From assembly GCA_024227155.1 (NCBI GenBank), contig JAAELB010000127.1, forward strand, positions 1 to 64,000: a stretch of DNA of 64,000 nt, given 5' to 3'. Shown here in pieces: positions 63,911-64,000 of the stretch. Under the pieces are notes generated by a model. That model made no database searches. It was given only the letters and a program-made list of their open reading frames with translations, and was not told where the DNA came from. Made by a program: the position numbers and the translations under genes. Within the stretch, counting starts at the first letter, position 1. Every line of letters begins with the position of its first letter. The stretch is from Desulfobulbaceae bacterium (GTDB lineage Bacteria > Desulfobacterota > Desulfobulbia > Desulfobulbales > Desulfocapsaceae).

Positions 63911-64000
63911 TACGATAACAACTTTCTTACGTCAAGAATTTAATCGCTGTAAAATCAATCAAACCTGTTTATAAGCGATCAAGACCCCCTCGCGCTGCAT

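Overview
The window looks like a stretch of chromosome from an AT-rich Gram-negative bacterium, most likely a Desulfobacterota member close to the Desulfobulbales. This is an inference from gene content, with no 16S available: lipid A genes (lpxD-fabZ-lpxA-lpxI), a selenocysteine elongation factor (SelB), TIGR03790 and TIGR04211 family proteins, DUF6125, an NBP35/Mrp ATPase, and a complete beta-oxidation set with a fused isobutyryl-CoA mutase. I found no rRNA, tRNA, CRISPR array or intact transposase.

Layout. 1-4.3 kb: a large AsmA-like/DUF748 envelope protein and a small PGPGW membrane protein, flanked by a ~125-bp inverted repeat. 4.4-4.9 kb: a RelE/ParE-CopG toxin-antitoxin pair. 5.2-12.9 kb: TIGR03790 protein, sigma-54 activator, PilZ protein behind a candidate -24/-12 promoter, AmpG-type transporter, CysS, AmrB/MEMO1. 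13.0-13.3 kb: a 139-bp MITE abutting a 55-codon membrane-protein gene. 13.5-18.8 kb: HrpB helicase, radical SAM protein, a 64-aa protein and Mpl. 18.8-24.7 kb: orphan HPt protein, an IS66-like MITE with a perfect 8-bp duplication, TilS, SelB, glyoxalase-II-like hydrolase, Mrp. 25.0-28.4 kb: FtsY, DjlA-like protein, aminotransferase.

28.5-32.4 kb is an accessory patch: a zeta-like/ParD-like toxin-antitoxin pair, HicAB, a decayed partial copy of der, strong palindromes and a GNAT gene. 32.4-40.7 kb: der, then amgK-murU (MurNAc salvage), and a namZ-lpxD-fabZ-lpxA-lpxI run. With AmpG and Mpl earlier, five peptidoglycan-recycling functions lie in one window.

41-55.4 kb is a fatty-acid regulon built around a divergent promoter at 47.9-48.35 kb: leftward thiolase, 3-hydroxyacyl-CoA dehydrogenase, M24 peptidase-like protein, DUF6125 protein, crotonase, acyl-CoA dehydrogenase; rightward acyl-CoA synthetase, second acyl-CoA dehydrogenase, TetR regulator, IcmF. 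Together they can activate butyrate or isobutyrate, interconvert isobutyryl-CoA and butyryl-CoA, and oxidise butyryl-CoA to two acetyl-CoA. A 23-bp motif repeated at both divergent promoters is a candidate operator for the TetR protein.

55.5-64 kb: NUDIX and CGGC proteins, a transglutaminase-like protein, a TIGR04211 SH3 protein, a second GNAT, YwbE, a gamma-glutamylcyclotransferase-like protein, an AMACR-like racemase next to the corrinoid adenosyltransferase that could supply IcmF's cofactor, an Epd-type dehydrogenase, an unrecognised protein with ADP-ribosyltransferase-like motifs, and a small basic protein with palindromic operator-like sites upstream.
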